This document shows, in pieces, positions 34,480 through 43,347 of a stretch of DNA of 64,000 nucleotides (position 1 is the stretch's first letter; each line of letters begins with the position of its first letter). A model generated the notes under the pieces. It was not told where the DNA came from and ran no database searches. It saw nothing but the letters and a program-made list of their open reading frames with translations. A program made the position numbers and the translations under genes. This DNA is from Flavobacterium sp. LC2016-01. GTDB taxonomy: Bacteria; Bacteroidota; Bacteroidia; Flavobacteriales; Flavobacteriaceae. Where the stretch lies: positions 124,001 to 188,000 of the forward strand of contig NZ_WMIC01000011.1 of the NCBI RefSeq assembly GCF_009711135.1, read 5' to 3'.

Positions 34480-34507
34480 ACTACCAAACTAACTAAATTA
34501 AATGGAG

Positions 34508-34541
34508 AAACCTAAATCAGCAATTGATTTAGGTTTTTTTC
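34508..34541 (+). terminator. Intrinsic terminator after the Skp-like gene
   Basis: A 12-bp perfect stem AAACCTAAATCA / TGATTTAGGTTT (34508-34519 with 34525-34536) followed by T residues. Confidence 0.9.
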
Positions 34542-34557
34542 TTTTATAAAAATGCGA

Positions 34558-34565
34558 TACTTTTG
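34558..34565 (+). promoter_or_regulatory. -7 promoter box for the helicase gene
   Basis: TACTTTTG matches TAnnTTTG exactly and lies 19 bases before the start codon; the -33 region overlaps the preceding terminator and has no clear TTTG. Confidence 0.5.
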
Positions 34566-34584
34566 ACGTTTAATACTTGCCAGA

Positions 34585-36864
34585 ATGCAAAACGTTTCAG
34601 AAGCTGCTGCTTACACCTTACAATTCATAAATCAGACGCAAAAATCCATCTTTCTTACCGGTAAAGCAGGTACAGGAAAGACGACGCTTTTGCGTGAAAT
34701 TATTGCGACTACGCATAAAAACACTGTAGTTGTAGCTCCTACAGGTATTGCAGCGTTAAATGCTGGTGGTGTTACGATTCATTCTATGTTTCAGCTGCCT
34801 TTTTCGGCTTTTATTCCTTCTTACGAAGAGAGTTCACAGTTTACTGAAACAGTGAAATTTGAAAATAAAGAATCGCTGCGAAGACATTTCAAAATGAATA
34901 ATGTCAAGCGAAATGTGATTCGAAACATGGAATTGCTGATTATTGATGAAGTCAGTATGCTTCGCGCTGATTTACTGGATGCGATTGATTTTATGATGCA
35001 GACAGTTCGAAGAAATACGCGAGCTTTTGGTGGTGTTCAAGTACTTTTTATTGGCGATTTATTACAGCTTCCGCCGGTAATTCGCGATGAAGAATGGCGA
35101 ACTTTGCGTAATTATTACAAAGGAAAATTCTTTTTTCACTCGCATGTCATTCAGCAAAACCCACCTTTGTACATTGAATTATCTAAGATTTATCGTCAGA
35201 GCGATGATGTCTTTATTTCTGTTTTGAACAATCTCCGAAATAATCAAATCACAAAAGAGGATATTCAGGTTTTAAATCAATATGTAAAACCCGATTTTGA
35301 TCTGAAAATGAATCCTGGTTTTATCACGTTAACGACTCACAATGCAAAAGCCGATGCGATTAATGAACAGGCAATTAATGATTTGCCAGGAATTGAATTT
35401 TCCTATCAGCCGTTTGTAGTTCACGACTTTCCAGAGAAAATTTTTCCTGTTGAAGAAAATCTGAAGCTTAAAGTTGGCGCTCAGGTTATGTTTGTCAAAA
35501 ATGATTTGTCTTTTGATAAACGTTATTTCAACGGAAAAATGGGAATAATAAAATCGCTTTCTGCAGAAGAAATTTTTGTTCATTTTCCGGAAGAAAATAA
35601 GACTATTGAGGTAGAGAAATACGAGTGGAAGAACATTCGCTACAAAGTAAACGAACTTACAAAAGAAATCGAAGAAGAGGTTTTGGGCACTTTTGCGCAT
35701 TATCCGCTAAAACTGGCTTGGGCAATTACGGTTCATAAAAGTCAGGGTTTGACTTTTGAGAAAGCAGCGCTGGATGTATCGCAAGTTTTTTTGCCTGGAC
35801 AGGCATATGTTGCACTTTCACGTTTAACGTCCTTAAACGGGCTTATTTTGCTTTCTTCGATACAAATGAATGGTCTTTCGAATGATCAAGACGTGATGGA
35901 TTATGCTTTGAACAAAGCTTCGGAAGACGATCTGAAAAATTCGCTTCATTTTGAAACTAAAAATTTTATACATAACTATCTGATTAACAGTTTTAATTGG
36001 ACAGATCTAGCGCAGGAATGGCGCAATCATCGTTTCAGTTATAACGAAAATGCAACAGGATCAGAAAAAGCAAAACATTCCGTTTGGGCGTATAAACGCC
36101 TGGATTCTATTGAAGCGCTTGTAAATCCTTCGCAGAAATTTATCAATCAGCTTAATAAAATTTTCAGCAGCGAAACTGTCGATTTGGTTTTTGTGAAAGA
36201 AAGAGTAGAGGCGGCTTATGAGTACTTTTTTAAGCCAATGGATAAGCTGGTTACAGATCTTTTAAGTAAAATAGCTGAAATTCAGAAATTTAAAAAAGTT
36301 AAGGAATACTACGAAGAATTATCAGTGCTGGACGATTTACAAACAAAAGCCGTTTTGCGTTTAATGAAAGCTAAACTGCTGGTTGAAATTGTGGTTTCCC
36401 GTGAAACAATCAGCAAAGAAAGTCTGACTTCTCCTGCAATTAAAAATTATAAAACGGATAAAATTTCAAAAATCAGAGAAGATTTTAAAATGACGAATAC
36501 GGATATGTTTCAGGTTGATGAACCTGTTACGCGTTATTCTTATAAAAAAGCTGAAAAAGAGGCTGAAAAAGCTGTAAAAAAGACAACTGTAGAAGAAACG
36601 TACGATCTCTGGGTTGAGAAAAATTCTGTTGAAGATATTGCACGGATCAGAAAATTGACGGTTCAAACGGTAGAAACGCATTTGATAAAACTGATTCAAG
36701 CCAAAAAAGTTGATATTGTTGACGTTCTTTCAGATGATAAAATTCTGGCACTTCGTGATGCTTTTGAGTTTTATCAAGAAGAATCTTTGAGTCCGTTGAA
36801 GGAAAAATACGGTGATGAATTTACTTGGGATGAACTGAAGATGTTCAAGGCCAGCATAAATTGA
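34585..36864 (+). CDS. PIF1-like superfamily 1 helicase with C-terminal helix-turn-helix domain
   Basis: 759 residues. Motif I (Walker A) is GKAGTGKTTLL at about 26-36, motif II IIDEVSML at about 119-126, motif III FIGDLLQLPPV (about 154-164), and motifs V-VI WAITVHKSQGLTFEKA and AYVALSRLTSLNGL (about 377-420). This is the PIF1/RecD2 branch of SF1. After residue 500 come helical segments and, near the end, DLWVEKNSVEDIARIRKLTV, an HTH_40-type domain found at the end of RecQ and PIF1 proteins. Likely a 5'-3' DNA helicase in repair or fork maintenance. Confidence 0.9.
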   Translation: MQNVSEAAAYTLQFINQTQKSIFLTGKAGTGKTTLLREIIATTHKNTVVVAPTGIAALNAGGVTIHSMFQLPFSAFIPSYEESSQFTETVKFENKESLRRHFKMNNVKRNVIRNMELLIIDEVSMLRADLLDAIDFMMQTVRRNTRAFGGVQVLFIGDLLQLPPVIRDEEWRTLRNYYKGKFFFHSHVIQQNPPLYIELSKIYRQSDDVFISVLNNLRNNQITKEDIQVLNQYVKPDFDLKMNPGFITLTTHNAKADAINEQAINDLPGIEFSYQPFVVHDFPEKIFPVEENLKLKVGAQVMFVKNDLSFDKRYFNGKMGIIKSLSAEEIFVHFPEENKTIEVEKYEWKNIRYKVNELTKEIEEEVLGTFAHYPLKLAWAITVHKSQGLTFEKAALDVSQVFLPGQAYVALSRLTSLNGLILLSSIQMNGLSNDQDVMDYALNKASEDDLKNSLHFETKNFIHNYLINSFNWTDLAQEWRNHRFSYNENATGSEKAKHSVWAYKRLDSIEALVNPSQKFINQLNKIFSSETVDLVFVKERVEAAYEYFFKPMDKLVTDLLSKIAEIQKFKKVKEYYEELSVLDDLQTKAVLRLMKAKLLVEIVVSRETISKESLTSPAIKNYKTDKISKIREDFKMTNTDMFQVDEPVTRYSYKKAEKEAEKAVKKTTVEETYDLWVEKNSVEDIARIRKLTVQTVETHLIKLIQAKKVDIVDVLSDDKILALRDAFEFYQEESLSPLKEKYGDEFTWDELKMFKASIN

Positions 36865-36940
36865 TTCTAGATTTTGTAACTTGTGTTTAGAATTCTAAAT
36901 TTTAGAAGTATTGCAAAAAACATTATGTAAAATAGAAATC

Positions 36941-37699
36941 ATGAAAAAACTAGTATATCTCTCAATTGCAATATTTTGGATGAGCAATGTAATTGGCCAA
37001 GATCTGAAACCAGAATATCAAAAATTTATTAAAAGTTTTATTGCCGATGTAAAAAAAGGAGATAAAGAAGCAGTTGCGGGATTTATTTCTTTTCCACTCA
37101 GCAGAGAATATCCAATTCCGAGCATCACCAACAAAGCCGATTTTATAAAAAAATATGATCAGATTTTTGATGCAAAATTGACAAGTGAAATTATTAAATC
37201 GAATCTTGCAAAAGATTGGTCAGAAATGGGCTGGCGTGGTATTATGCTGAACAGCGGCACTTTATGGATGGATACTGACGGTAAAATAATAGGAATTAAT
37301 TATCAGTCGCAGTTTGAAAAAGATTTAAAAGCAAAACTGATTGCTTCTGAAAAAACGAAGCTTCATCCTTCAATTGCAAATTTTAAGGCACCGGAGTACA
37401 TTCTTGAAACTTCAAAATTCAGAATCAGGATTGATGATTTAGGGAATGAAAATTATCGCTATGCTTCTTGGTCAATCAAGCAAAAAATGAGTGAAAAGCC
37501 TGATTTGATAATCACTAACGGAAAATGGGTTCAGCAAGGATCTGGAGGAAATCATTATATCGAATTCAAAAAAGGAAATTATATTTATACTTGTGATATT
37601 ATAGTTTTAGGTACAAGTGAGTCGCCGCCAGCGCGATTAGTTATTACACAAAACGGAAAAGAAATTTTAAATCAAAACGCGACAATTGTTCCACGATAA
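36941..37699 (+). CDS. Secreted hypothetical protein
   Basis: 252 residues from the ATG at 36941; a longer in-frame start at a TTG (36911) adds ten residues that spoil the signal peptide. The signal peptide runs to about residue 20 (VIGQ). The N-terminal domain QKFIKSFIADVKKGDKEAVA resembles small alpha/beta SnoaL-like folds, and the C-terminal part is beta-rich with a conserved tryptophan pattern. I do not recognise a family. It ends at a terminator shared with the next gene on the other strand. Confidence 0.7.
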   Translation: MKKLVYLSIAIFWMSNVIGQDLKPEYQKFIKSFIADVKKGDKEAVAGFISFPLSREYPIPSITNKADFIKKYDQIFDAKLTSEIIKSNLAKDWSEMGWRGIMLNSGTLWMDTDGKIIGINYQSQFEKDLKAKLIASEKTKLHPSIANFKAPEYILETSKFRIRIDDLGNENYRYASWSIKQKMSEKPDLIITNGKWVQQGSGGNHYIEFKKGNYIYTCDIIVLGTSESPPARLVITQNGKEILNQNATIVPR

Positions 37700-37736
37700 A
37701 CAAAAAGCCTCTTCAATTTGAAGGGGCTTTTTGTTT
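37698..37736. terminator. Bidirectional terminator between two convergent genes
   Basis: Near-perfect inverted repeat AAACAAAAAGCC...GGCTTTTTGTTT, with A runs on one side and T runs on the other so it works in both directions. It touches the stop codons of the genes at 36941 and 37735. Confidence 0.88.
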
Positions 37737-38202
37737 ATATCGCAGACATTGCCTTTTCAAGCTCTTTTTCCTGCGTTATTTGCGTTAATTTTAATTTTTG
37801 AATACTTAGCTCGTTTTCTTTCGTTTTTAGCCTTTGTTTCGCTAGTTCTTCTTCTGATATTGAAGTTGTGGTAATTTTATTTTCTATTTTTTGGTTTTCA
37901 AGCTCAAGTTTGCTGATTTTGTCTTTTGTAGACTTCAGATTATTTTCAGATTTGCTGAGATTTTTCTTTTTAGATTCTGCTTCTTTTTTCTGCTTTTCCA
38001 GCTCCTTTTGCTGTTTGCTTAATTCCAAAATTTGATCATCAAGTCTTCTGTGATTTTCTGCCAGCGTTCTTTGAATTTCTTTTTCAGCTTTTTGAAATTC
38101 TATTTCCTGCTGTGTTTTATCTTTATTAATTTGTTGAGCAATAAAGTATTGCGAGTTTAGCAACAACACTGAAAGAGCAAACGTTTTGAATATCTTTTTC
38201 AT
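37735..38202 (-). CDS. Small secreted coiled-coil protein
   Basis: 155 residues with a signal peptide (about residues 1-22, ending YFIAQ), then almost entirely charged helix rich in lysine, glutamate and glutamine with a heptad-like spacing of leucine. No enzymatic motif. Probably a periplasmic or surface coiled coil. It stands alone on the minus strand between the 252-residue secreted gene and the HU/SPOR gene. I do not recognise a family. Confidence 0.65.
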   Translation of the reverse strand: MKKIFKTFALSVLLLNSQYFIAQQINKDKTQQEIEFQKAEKEIQRTLAENHRRLDDQILELSKQQKELEKQKKEAESKKKNLSKSENNLKSTKDKISKLELENQKIENKITTTSISEEELAKQRLKTKENELSIQKLKLTQITQEKELEKAMSAI

Positions 38203-38297
38203 CCTTATTTTAAGTTTTAATAAAAAACGAAATTAGGAGTGGATGAAATTTAAAAGTGAAATTTTAAGTTTTATAAATAGTAGAATAAGGCAAAAAA

Positions 38298-38328
38298 AAA
38301 TCCGATTCAACTGAATCGGATTTTTTGA
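38298..38328 (-). terminator. Intrinsic terminator after the HU/SPOR gene
   Basis: A 12-bp stem AAATCCGATTCA / TGAATCGGATTT (38298-38309 with 38312-38323) and runs of A on the plus strand, that is T on the transcribed side, just beyond the stop codon at 38332. Confidence 0.85.
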
Positions 38329-38331
38329 AAT

Positions 38332-39297
38332 TTATAAGTTTTCGACTAAGATCCAGGCATCTGGATTTTCGCCTTTTTGTATTTCTTTTTGAGCTTGTGC
38401 AGCTTCAGCCATCGTGGCATAACTTCCGTATAAAACCGGGAATAAGCCATGTTTGTTTTCGCCAAGCATTCGAGCCTGATAACCATCTTTGATCAATTGA
38501 TTATATGCTTTTCTAGCATTTTCTTCACTCCTGAAAGCACCAGCCATAATGTGGTAAGGCATTAGTTTTGCTTCAGGCGATTCCACTTTTGCAGAATCTA
38601 CAGAAAGTGTTACTGCAGGCAAAGGATTTTGGATGAAGAAAGTAGCTTCCTGAATCTTGTTTTCTACTTTTTTCTGAACTGCGCTTTCCACCACTAATGT
38701 CTGCGAAGCAATTTGATTTTGATATAATGGATATCCGATGCTTCCAGTAATTCCAAGTCCTAAAACAAAAATAGCGGCATATTTCAAGAATGGATTTGAT
38801 GATCGAGTTTCCTCATCATCGTAAAGAGCCACAGTTTCTTTCGTCGAAACTTCTTCTAAGTTGCGCTCAAGAACCTCTTTTTTGATAGCAGGAGAAATAA
38901 ACGGACTTAATCCAAACGAAGTTGCTAAATAGTTCGTTTGATCATTTGGTGTGAAAATGATGTTTTTTTCAGAATTCAAGCGAATTTCGCCAATATTTTT
39001 TAAGCTTATTGTGCCATCTTCTTCAAGTGTTTTTTTCCAGCTTAAAACTTCAAAAGCAATAGCGCTTACAGCAAAACCATATGATGTTTTTTCAGCATAT
39101 GCAATATGATTGGCAAGCAAACCGTCATTGTTTTTTAAATGACTGTTGAACGTGATCATTTTTTTTGGAGGAAAAAACGAATTCGTGTTTTCATTCAGCT
39201 GCGCTGACTGAATTTCCGTCAAAAAAGCACCAAAGCCTGGTACCGTTACACACTGATAACGATACAATAACTGTCCTATGTAAGTTTCGATTTTCAT
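38332..39297 (-). CDS. HU-CCDC81 and SPOR domain protein
   Basis: 321 residues. The N-terminal part (KIETYIGQLLYRYQCVTVPG, FGAFL, then FNSHLKNNDGLL) matches the HU-CCDC81 type of DNA-binding-like domain of Bacteroidota. A single membrane helix at about 168-188 follows, and the C-terminal 75 residues (YHIMAGAFRSEENARKAYNQ onward, GLFPVLYGSYATMAEA) are a SPOR domain, which binds denuded glycan strands at the division septum. The layout puts the HU-like domain in the cytoplasm and SPOR in the periplasm, so the protein links DNA-side and cell-wall functions. The link is inference. Confidence 0.85.
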   Translation of the reverse strand: MKIETYIGQLLYRYQCVTVPGFGAFLTEIQSAQLNENTNSFFPPKKMITFNSHLKNNDGLLANHIAYAEKTSYGFAVSAIAFEVLSWKKTLEEDGTISLKNIGEIRLNSEKNIIFTPNDQTNYLATSFGLSPFISPAIKKEVLERNLEEVSTKETVALYDDEETRSSNPFLKYAAIFVLGLGITGSIGYPLYQNQIASQTLVVESAVQKKVENKIQEATFFIQNPLPAVTLSVDSAKVESPEAKLMPYHIMAGAFRSEENARKAYNQLIKDGYQARMLGENKHGLFPVLYGSYATMAEAAQAQKEIQKGENPDAWILVENL

Positions 39298-39535
39298 AGT
39301 AACAAAGTTAGGGAACGAATATAGTTATCAAAATTTTATTCACAATTTTTATTAACAATTGAGATTATTTTATAGACAATTAGTTTTCAAATATTTATAT
39401 CATAAGTTATTCAGGTCGTAGGGGCGAAGATGTCATAAAAACTATTTTTTATTAAGAAATTACTTTAATTTAACCATATTTGCAGCTTAATTTTGTTTTA
39501 GTTTTTAATTCTATTTTACATAATATTTTTAAACA

Positions 39536-40636
39536 ATGTCAGACCAGGAATTATTTTACTTGTTAGCCTTACTCAAAGTCGATGGAGTAGGAGATATTAT
39601 GGCGAAAAAATTATTGGCACATTGCGGAAACGCTGAAGCCGTTTTTAAAGCAAAATCAGTTCAAATTGCTGGGATAGATGGAATTGGTTCGGTTTTACTC
39701 AAAAATTTAAAAGACAAAACTGTTTTTGAAAAAGCCAATCAGGAACTTGAATTTATAAAATCAGATGGAATAAATGTTTCCTATTTTCAAGATATAAATT
39801 ACCCGGATCGCTTAAAACACTGTATCGATTCGCCGGTTTTGATCTTTACTTCTGGGAATATAGATTTAAAAAACAAAAAGCTGATCAGCATTGTGGGAAC
39901 TCGGCAAGTAACATCGTATGGAATTGATTTTTGCAAAAAATTGATTGAAGATCTTGTACCGCTTGATCCTGTAATCGTTAGTGGATTTGCGTACGGTGTT
40001 GATATTGTGGCGCATCAATTAGCGATGGAAAATGGCTTGCAGACTATTGGTGTTTTGGCGCATGGTTTAAATCAGATTTATCCAAAAACACACAAAAAAT
40101 ATATTGCAAAAATGGAAGAAAACGGCGGATTTATTACAGAGTTTTGGAGTTCCTCAAATCCTGATAAAGAGAAATTTGTTCGCCGTAACCGAATTGTAGC
40201 CGGTATGACCGAGGCTACAATTGTAATCGAATCTGCAGATAAAGGAGGATCATTAATTACGGCCAATTTAGCTAATGATTATAACCGCGAAGTTTTTGCT
40301 GTTCCTGGCCGCGTAACAGACCGATACAGCCAAGGATGTAATGATCTGATTAAAACGCAAAAAGCAAATGTCCTGACAGGTGCTGCCGATTTGATTTATG
40401 TCTTGAACTGGGATCTTGAAAAGAAGCCGAAAACGATCCAAAAACAGCTTTTTATTGATCTTGAACCAGATGAGCAGAAGATTTATGATTTTCTGCAAAA
40501 AAACGGAAAAGAGCTTTTAGATAGTATTGCCTTAGAGTGCAATTTCCCAATTTTTAAAATATCTGGAATGCTTTTAAATATGGAACTTAAAGGTGTGATC
40601 AGGCCTTTGCCTGGTAAAATGTTTGAAGCAATTTAA
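39536..40636 (+). CDS. dprA: DNA processing protein DprA (Smf)
   Basis: 366 residues. An N-terminal HhH-like region (VDGVGDIMAKKLLAHCG), then the Rossmann core: SIVGTRQVTSYG (about 120-131), IVSGFAYGVDIVAHQLAM (about 147-164), LAHGLNQIYP, and GGSLITANLANDYNREVFAVPG (about 236-257), all standard DprA segments. A short C-terminal winged helix follows. DprA loads RecA on incoming single-stranded DNA during transformation. Its presence is not proof of natural competence. recA lies 5 kb away. Confidence 0.95.
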   Translation: MSDQELFYLLALLKVDGVGDIMAKKLLAHCGNAEAVFKAKSVQIAGIDGIGSVLLKNLKDKTVFEKANQELEFIKSDGINVSYFQDINYPDRLKHCIDSPVLIFTSGNIDLKNKKLISIVGTRQVTSYGIDFCKKLIEDLVPLDPVIVSGFAYGVDIVAHQLAMENGLQTIGVLAHGLNQIYPKTHKKYIAKMEENGGFITEFWSSSNPDKEKFVRRNRIVAGMTEATIVIESADKGGSLITANLANDYNREVFAVPGRVTDRYSQGCNDLIKTQKANVLTGAADLIYVLNWDLEKKPKTIQKQLFIDLEPDEQKIYDFLQKNGKELLDSIALECNFPIFKISGMLLNMELKGVIRPLPGKMFEAI

Positions 40637-40709
40637 GTGTTTTTTTAACACAGAAACTTGGATTAAATGATATAAAGAATATATTTGTTTAACCAAAAAT
40701 CATACTTTA

Positions 40710-41567
40710 ATGAATATAATTGAACTATTTGAAAATGCTGGAATTTACAAAGAGAACATAAGGGATTTCAGCGCCGAAGACATTGAAAAAGCAAGAAGAC
40801 AGTTTGAAATTGAACGCTCAGGAAACTCAAATGTGCAGCATGATCTAGGCGATAATTTAATTTTAGCGATGCAAAATTTTGCTGGACAGCTTTTATTTAT
40901 TTCTAATAATCGAATCTTATATAATTTTTTTTCAAAAAAGAATTATTCCCGAAACAGATTTAATTCGGACTATAAAGTTTCTTCTAGTAAAGAAGATGTT
41001 CAGGCATTTATTGACAAATTTTTATCTAAAGATTTAGACGCTATTTTAAATCAATTAATCGAACAAAATAGATTTGATAATATTGATGATTTCTTGGCAG
41101 TAAAGGAATATCTTCCTGAAAATTCTATGGAAAATCTTAGCAAAAAAGTATCTGAAAAACTCGATTTTGCGATAGATTCAATAAACGGAAACTTGCAATT
41201 AAGTGATATAAACAGAACGGTTGAGTTCCTTAAATACCGCAGTTTTTATGTTTTAGTTTCTCATTTTAGATCGACTGAAAAAGATGAGAAGATTAAAACA
41301 GTGTACAACAAAGTTTATAATTTGCACAGTAATTCGGCGGTTCGACATGAATTAATGAACCCAATGATTTCATCTTTAGTGAATTATAATGCGGTTAATT
41401 ATGATTTGAATGCTTTGTTCCGAAAAAATAAAGACGCTCTGGATGCAGCAAACGAAAGAGTAAGTGATTCTGGAAGTTCTTCTGGTTTTTCTGGCTGGTC
41501 GATCGTTGTTGTTATAATTATTGTAATACGAGTGATTTTGCTTTTAGCACGTCTAGGTAGAGCATAA
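40710..41567 (+). CDS. Hypothetical protein with a C-terminal membrane anchor
   Basis: 285 residues: a helical, highly charged body and one strongly hydrophobic helix very close to the C-terminus (about 265-282, SIVVVIIIVIRVILLLA), preceded by a serine/glycine linker. This suggests a tail-anchored cytoplasmic protein. There is no signal peptide and no known catalytic motif. It follows dprA by 73 bp and ends before a bidirectional terminator. I do not recognise a family. Confidence 0.65.
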   Translation: MNIIELFENAGIYKENIRDFSAEDIEKARRQFEIERSGNSNVQHDLGDNLILAMQNFAGQLLFISNNRILYNFFSKKNYSRNRFNSDYKVSSSKEDVQAFIDKFLSKDLDAILNQLIEQNRFDNIDDFLAVKEYLPENSMENLSKKVSEKLDFAIDSINGNLQLSDINRTVEFLKYRSFYVLVSHFRSTEKDEKIKTVYNKVYNLHSNSAVRHELMNPMISSLVNYNAVNYDLNALFRKNKDALDAANERVSDSGSSSGFSGWSIVVVIIIVIRVILLLARLGRA

Positions 41568-41590
41568 AAACGCCATTTAAAAGATATAAA

Positions 41591-41624
41591 AAAAGCCTGA
41601 TAGAAATTGTTTTATCAGGCTTTT
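41591..41624. terminator. Bidirectional terminator between the anchored hypothetical and trpS
   Basis: AAAAGCCTGATA (41591-41602) pairs with TATCAGGCTTTT (41613-41624); A and T runs on both sides let it serve both convergent genes. Confidence 0.88.
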
Positions 41625-41635
41625 TATTTGGGTTT

Positions 41636-42610
41636 CTATTTTTCAAATCCAAGTACCGCGCGAACTTTTGCTAGCACTCCGTCAGCAACAACTGAAGCTT
41701 TTGCCGCGCCTTTTTTCAATAGCGCATCAACTTCTTCAAGGTTGTTTATGTAGTAATTGTATTTTTCTCTTTCAGTTTTAAATTTTTCTGTAATCAATTC
41801 AAACAAAGCTTGTTTGGCATGACCGTAACCGTAATTTCCGCCTAAATAATTGGCTCTCATTTCGGCAATTTGAGTTTCATTTGCTAATAAAGAATAAATT
41901 GCAAAAGCGTTGCAGGTATCCGGATTTTTAGGTGCTTCAAGCGGTGTGCTGTCCGTTTCAATACTCATAACCTGTTTGCGTAAAGTCTTATCGTCAAGAA
42001 AAATATTGATAATATTATTGGCAGATTTACTCATTTTTCCTCCGTTTGTTCCCGGAATCAACATAGTGTCTTCCTGAATTTTAGCTTCTGGAATTACAAA
42101 AGTTTCTCCCATTTGATGATTAAATCTTGTAGCAACATCACGCGTGATTTCTAAATGCTGCGACTGATCTTTTCCAACTGGAACAAACTCAGCATCATAT
42201 AATAAAATATCTGCGGCCATTAACATCGGATAGGTGAAAAGTCCCGCATTTACATCGTCTAAACGATCGGCTTTATCTTTAAAAGAGGTTGCCAAACTTA
42301 AACGTTGAAACGGAAAAAAACAGCTTAAATACCAAGTCAATTCGGCAGTTTGAGTAACGTCAGACTGTCTGTAAAAAGTAACTTTATCAGGATTTAAACC
42401 ACATGCCAGCCAAGCCGCAGCCGTGCTGTACGTATTTTCTCTTAATGTTTTACCGTCTTTAATTTGCGTTACCGAATGTAAATCAGCAATAAACAAATAA
42501 GATTCATTTGCCGGATCGCTCGATAATTCAATTGCAGGAATAATTGCTCCCAATAAATTGCCTAAATGCGGTGTTCCTGTACTTTGAACACCAGTAAGTA
42601 TTTTTGCCAT
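41636..42610 (-). CDS. trpS: Tryptophanyl-tRNA synthetase
   Basis: 324 residues from the ATG at 42608-42610. The protein then begins MAKILTGVQSTGTPHLGNLL, and TGTPHLGN (about 11-18) is the HIGH-type motif. MSKSANNI (KMSKS) lies about two thirds along. An in-frame extension of 56 residues up to 42778 exists but is a translation of an intergenic CGCAAAG-type repeat, not a real protein part; choosing the shorter start matches the family length. TrpRS charges tRNA-Trp. Its upstream region overlaps the left arm of the inverted repeat around the GxxExxY gene. Confidence 0.96.
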   Translation of the reverse strand: MAKILTGVQSTGTPHLGNLLGAIIPAIELSSDPANESYLFIADLHSVTQIKDGKTLRENTYSTAAAWLACGLNPDKVTFYRQSDVTQTAELTWYLSCFFPFQRLSLATSFKDKADRLDDVNAGLFTYPMLMAADILLYDAEFVPVGKDQSQHLEITRDVATRFNHQMGETFVIPEAKIQEDTMLIPGTNGGKMSKSANNIINIFLDDKTLRKQVMSIETDSTPLEAPKNPDTCNAFAIYSLLANETQIAEMRANYLGGNYGYGHAKQALFELITEKFKTEREKYNYYINNLEEVDALLKKGAAKASVVADGVLAKVRAVLGFEK

Positions 42611-42646
42611 TCTCGATTTTTTCTGAATTGCAAATGTCGTGATGTT

Positions 42647-42684
42647 TTTTTTAACCGCAAAGTCTGTAAAGGTTTTACGCAGAG
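42647..42684. repeat. Extra CGCAAAG-type repeat copy upstream of trpS
   Basis: A more diverged direct copy of the outer arm found at 42705-42740: TTTTTTAACCGCAAAG, then AAAGGTTTT and CGCAGAG. It lies between trpS and the inverted-repeat cassette. Confidence 0.6.
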
Positions 42685-42704
42685 ATTTGGAAGTTATTGG
42701 ATGT

Positions 42705-42787
42705 TTTTTAACGCAAAGGGCGCAAAGGTTTTTCGCAAAGTGAAGAAGATGAAATAATCTTAAAGGTTTGCTTTGCAATAAGATCTC
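42705..42787. repeat. Left inverted repeat flanking the GxxExxY gene
   Basis: Two blocks: an outer 36-base block (42705-42740, TTTTTAACGCAAAG ... GGTTTTTCGCAAAG) and an inner 24-base block (42764-42787, AGGTTTGCTTTGCAATAAG ...). Both are repeated in reverse complement on the other side of the gene with 33/36 and 23/24 matches. Confidence 0.85.
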
Positions 42788-42878
42788 AAAGTTATATCCT
42801 TAAAATATCGCTTCTTTAGGTTAAATAATGGATTTAAAAAATAAGAATTTATTTATTAAATTTGATATTTTTATAATT

Positions 42879-43256
42879 ATGACAGAAAACGAAATATCAA
42901 ATATTATTATTGGAATTGCTATTGAAATTCATAAAAAACTTGGGCCAGGTTTGTTGGAAAATGTCTATAAAGAATGCTTGTTTTATAAAATTAAGAAGCG
43001 AGGACTTCTTGTAGAAAAAGAAAAAGCAATGCCATTAGTTTTTGAAGAGGTTCAACTTGATTGCGGATTTCGTATTGATTTGCTGGTTGAAAACAAATTC
43101 CTTATCGAAATTAAAAGTGTAGAATCTCTTAGTTTAAATCATTTGGCGCAAACATTAACATATTTAAAACTAGGAAACTACAAACTCGGTTTACTTATAA
43201 ATTTCAATGAAACGCTGCTAAAAAATGGAATTAGAAGAGTCATAAACAACCTATAG
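42879..43256 (+). CDS. GxxExxY protein (PD-(D/E)XK nuclease-like fold)
   Basis: 125 residues from the ATG at 42879; a longer in-frame start (42828) adds 17 weakly coding residues. GLLENVY (about 25-31) is the eponymous GxxExxY motif, and RIDLLVENKFLIEIKSVE (about 66-83) carries the D...ExK signature of PD-(D/E)XK nucleases. The family has no established function. The gene is enclosed by two-block inverted repeats of 83 and 81 bases, an arrangement that suggests a mobile or repeat-linked cassette. Confidence 0.9.
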   Translation: MTENEISNIIIGIAIEIHKKLGPGLLENVYKECLFYKIKKRGLLVEKEKAMPLVFEEVQLDCGFRIDLLVENKFLIEIKSVESLSLNHLAQTLTYLKLGNYKLGLLINFNETLLKNGIRRVINNL

Positions 43257-43266
43257 ATAAAGCTCT

Positions 43267-43347
43267 GAGACCTTATTGCAAAGCAAACCTCAAAGAAATA
43301 TAACTTCATTTCTTTGCGAAAAACCTTTGTGAACTTTGCGTTAAAAA
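43267..43347. repeat. Right inverted repeat flanking the GxxExxY gene
   Basis: Inner block 43267-43290 and outer block 43312-43347, reverse complements of the left blocks with 23/24 and 33/36 matches. The spacers inside each arm are 23 and 21 bases. Confidence 0.85.

Noticed and set aside
36393..36408. Further parS-like site inside the helicase gene
   Set aside because: It lacks the CACGTG core (CCCGTG) and differs at two positions, which is within chance for a gene this long.
42566..42757. Small plus-strand frame between trpS and the GxxExxY gene
   Set aside because: It reads through the CGCAAAG-type repeats and antisense of the trpS start; no independent support.
42828..42878. Extended start of the GxxExxY gene
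   Set aside because: The extra 17 residues are not like the family start; the ATG at 42879 gives the normal MTENEISN... beginning.
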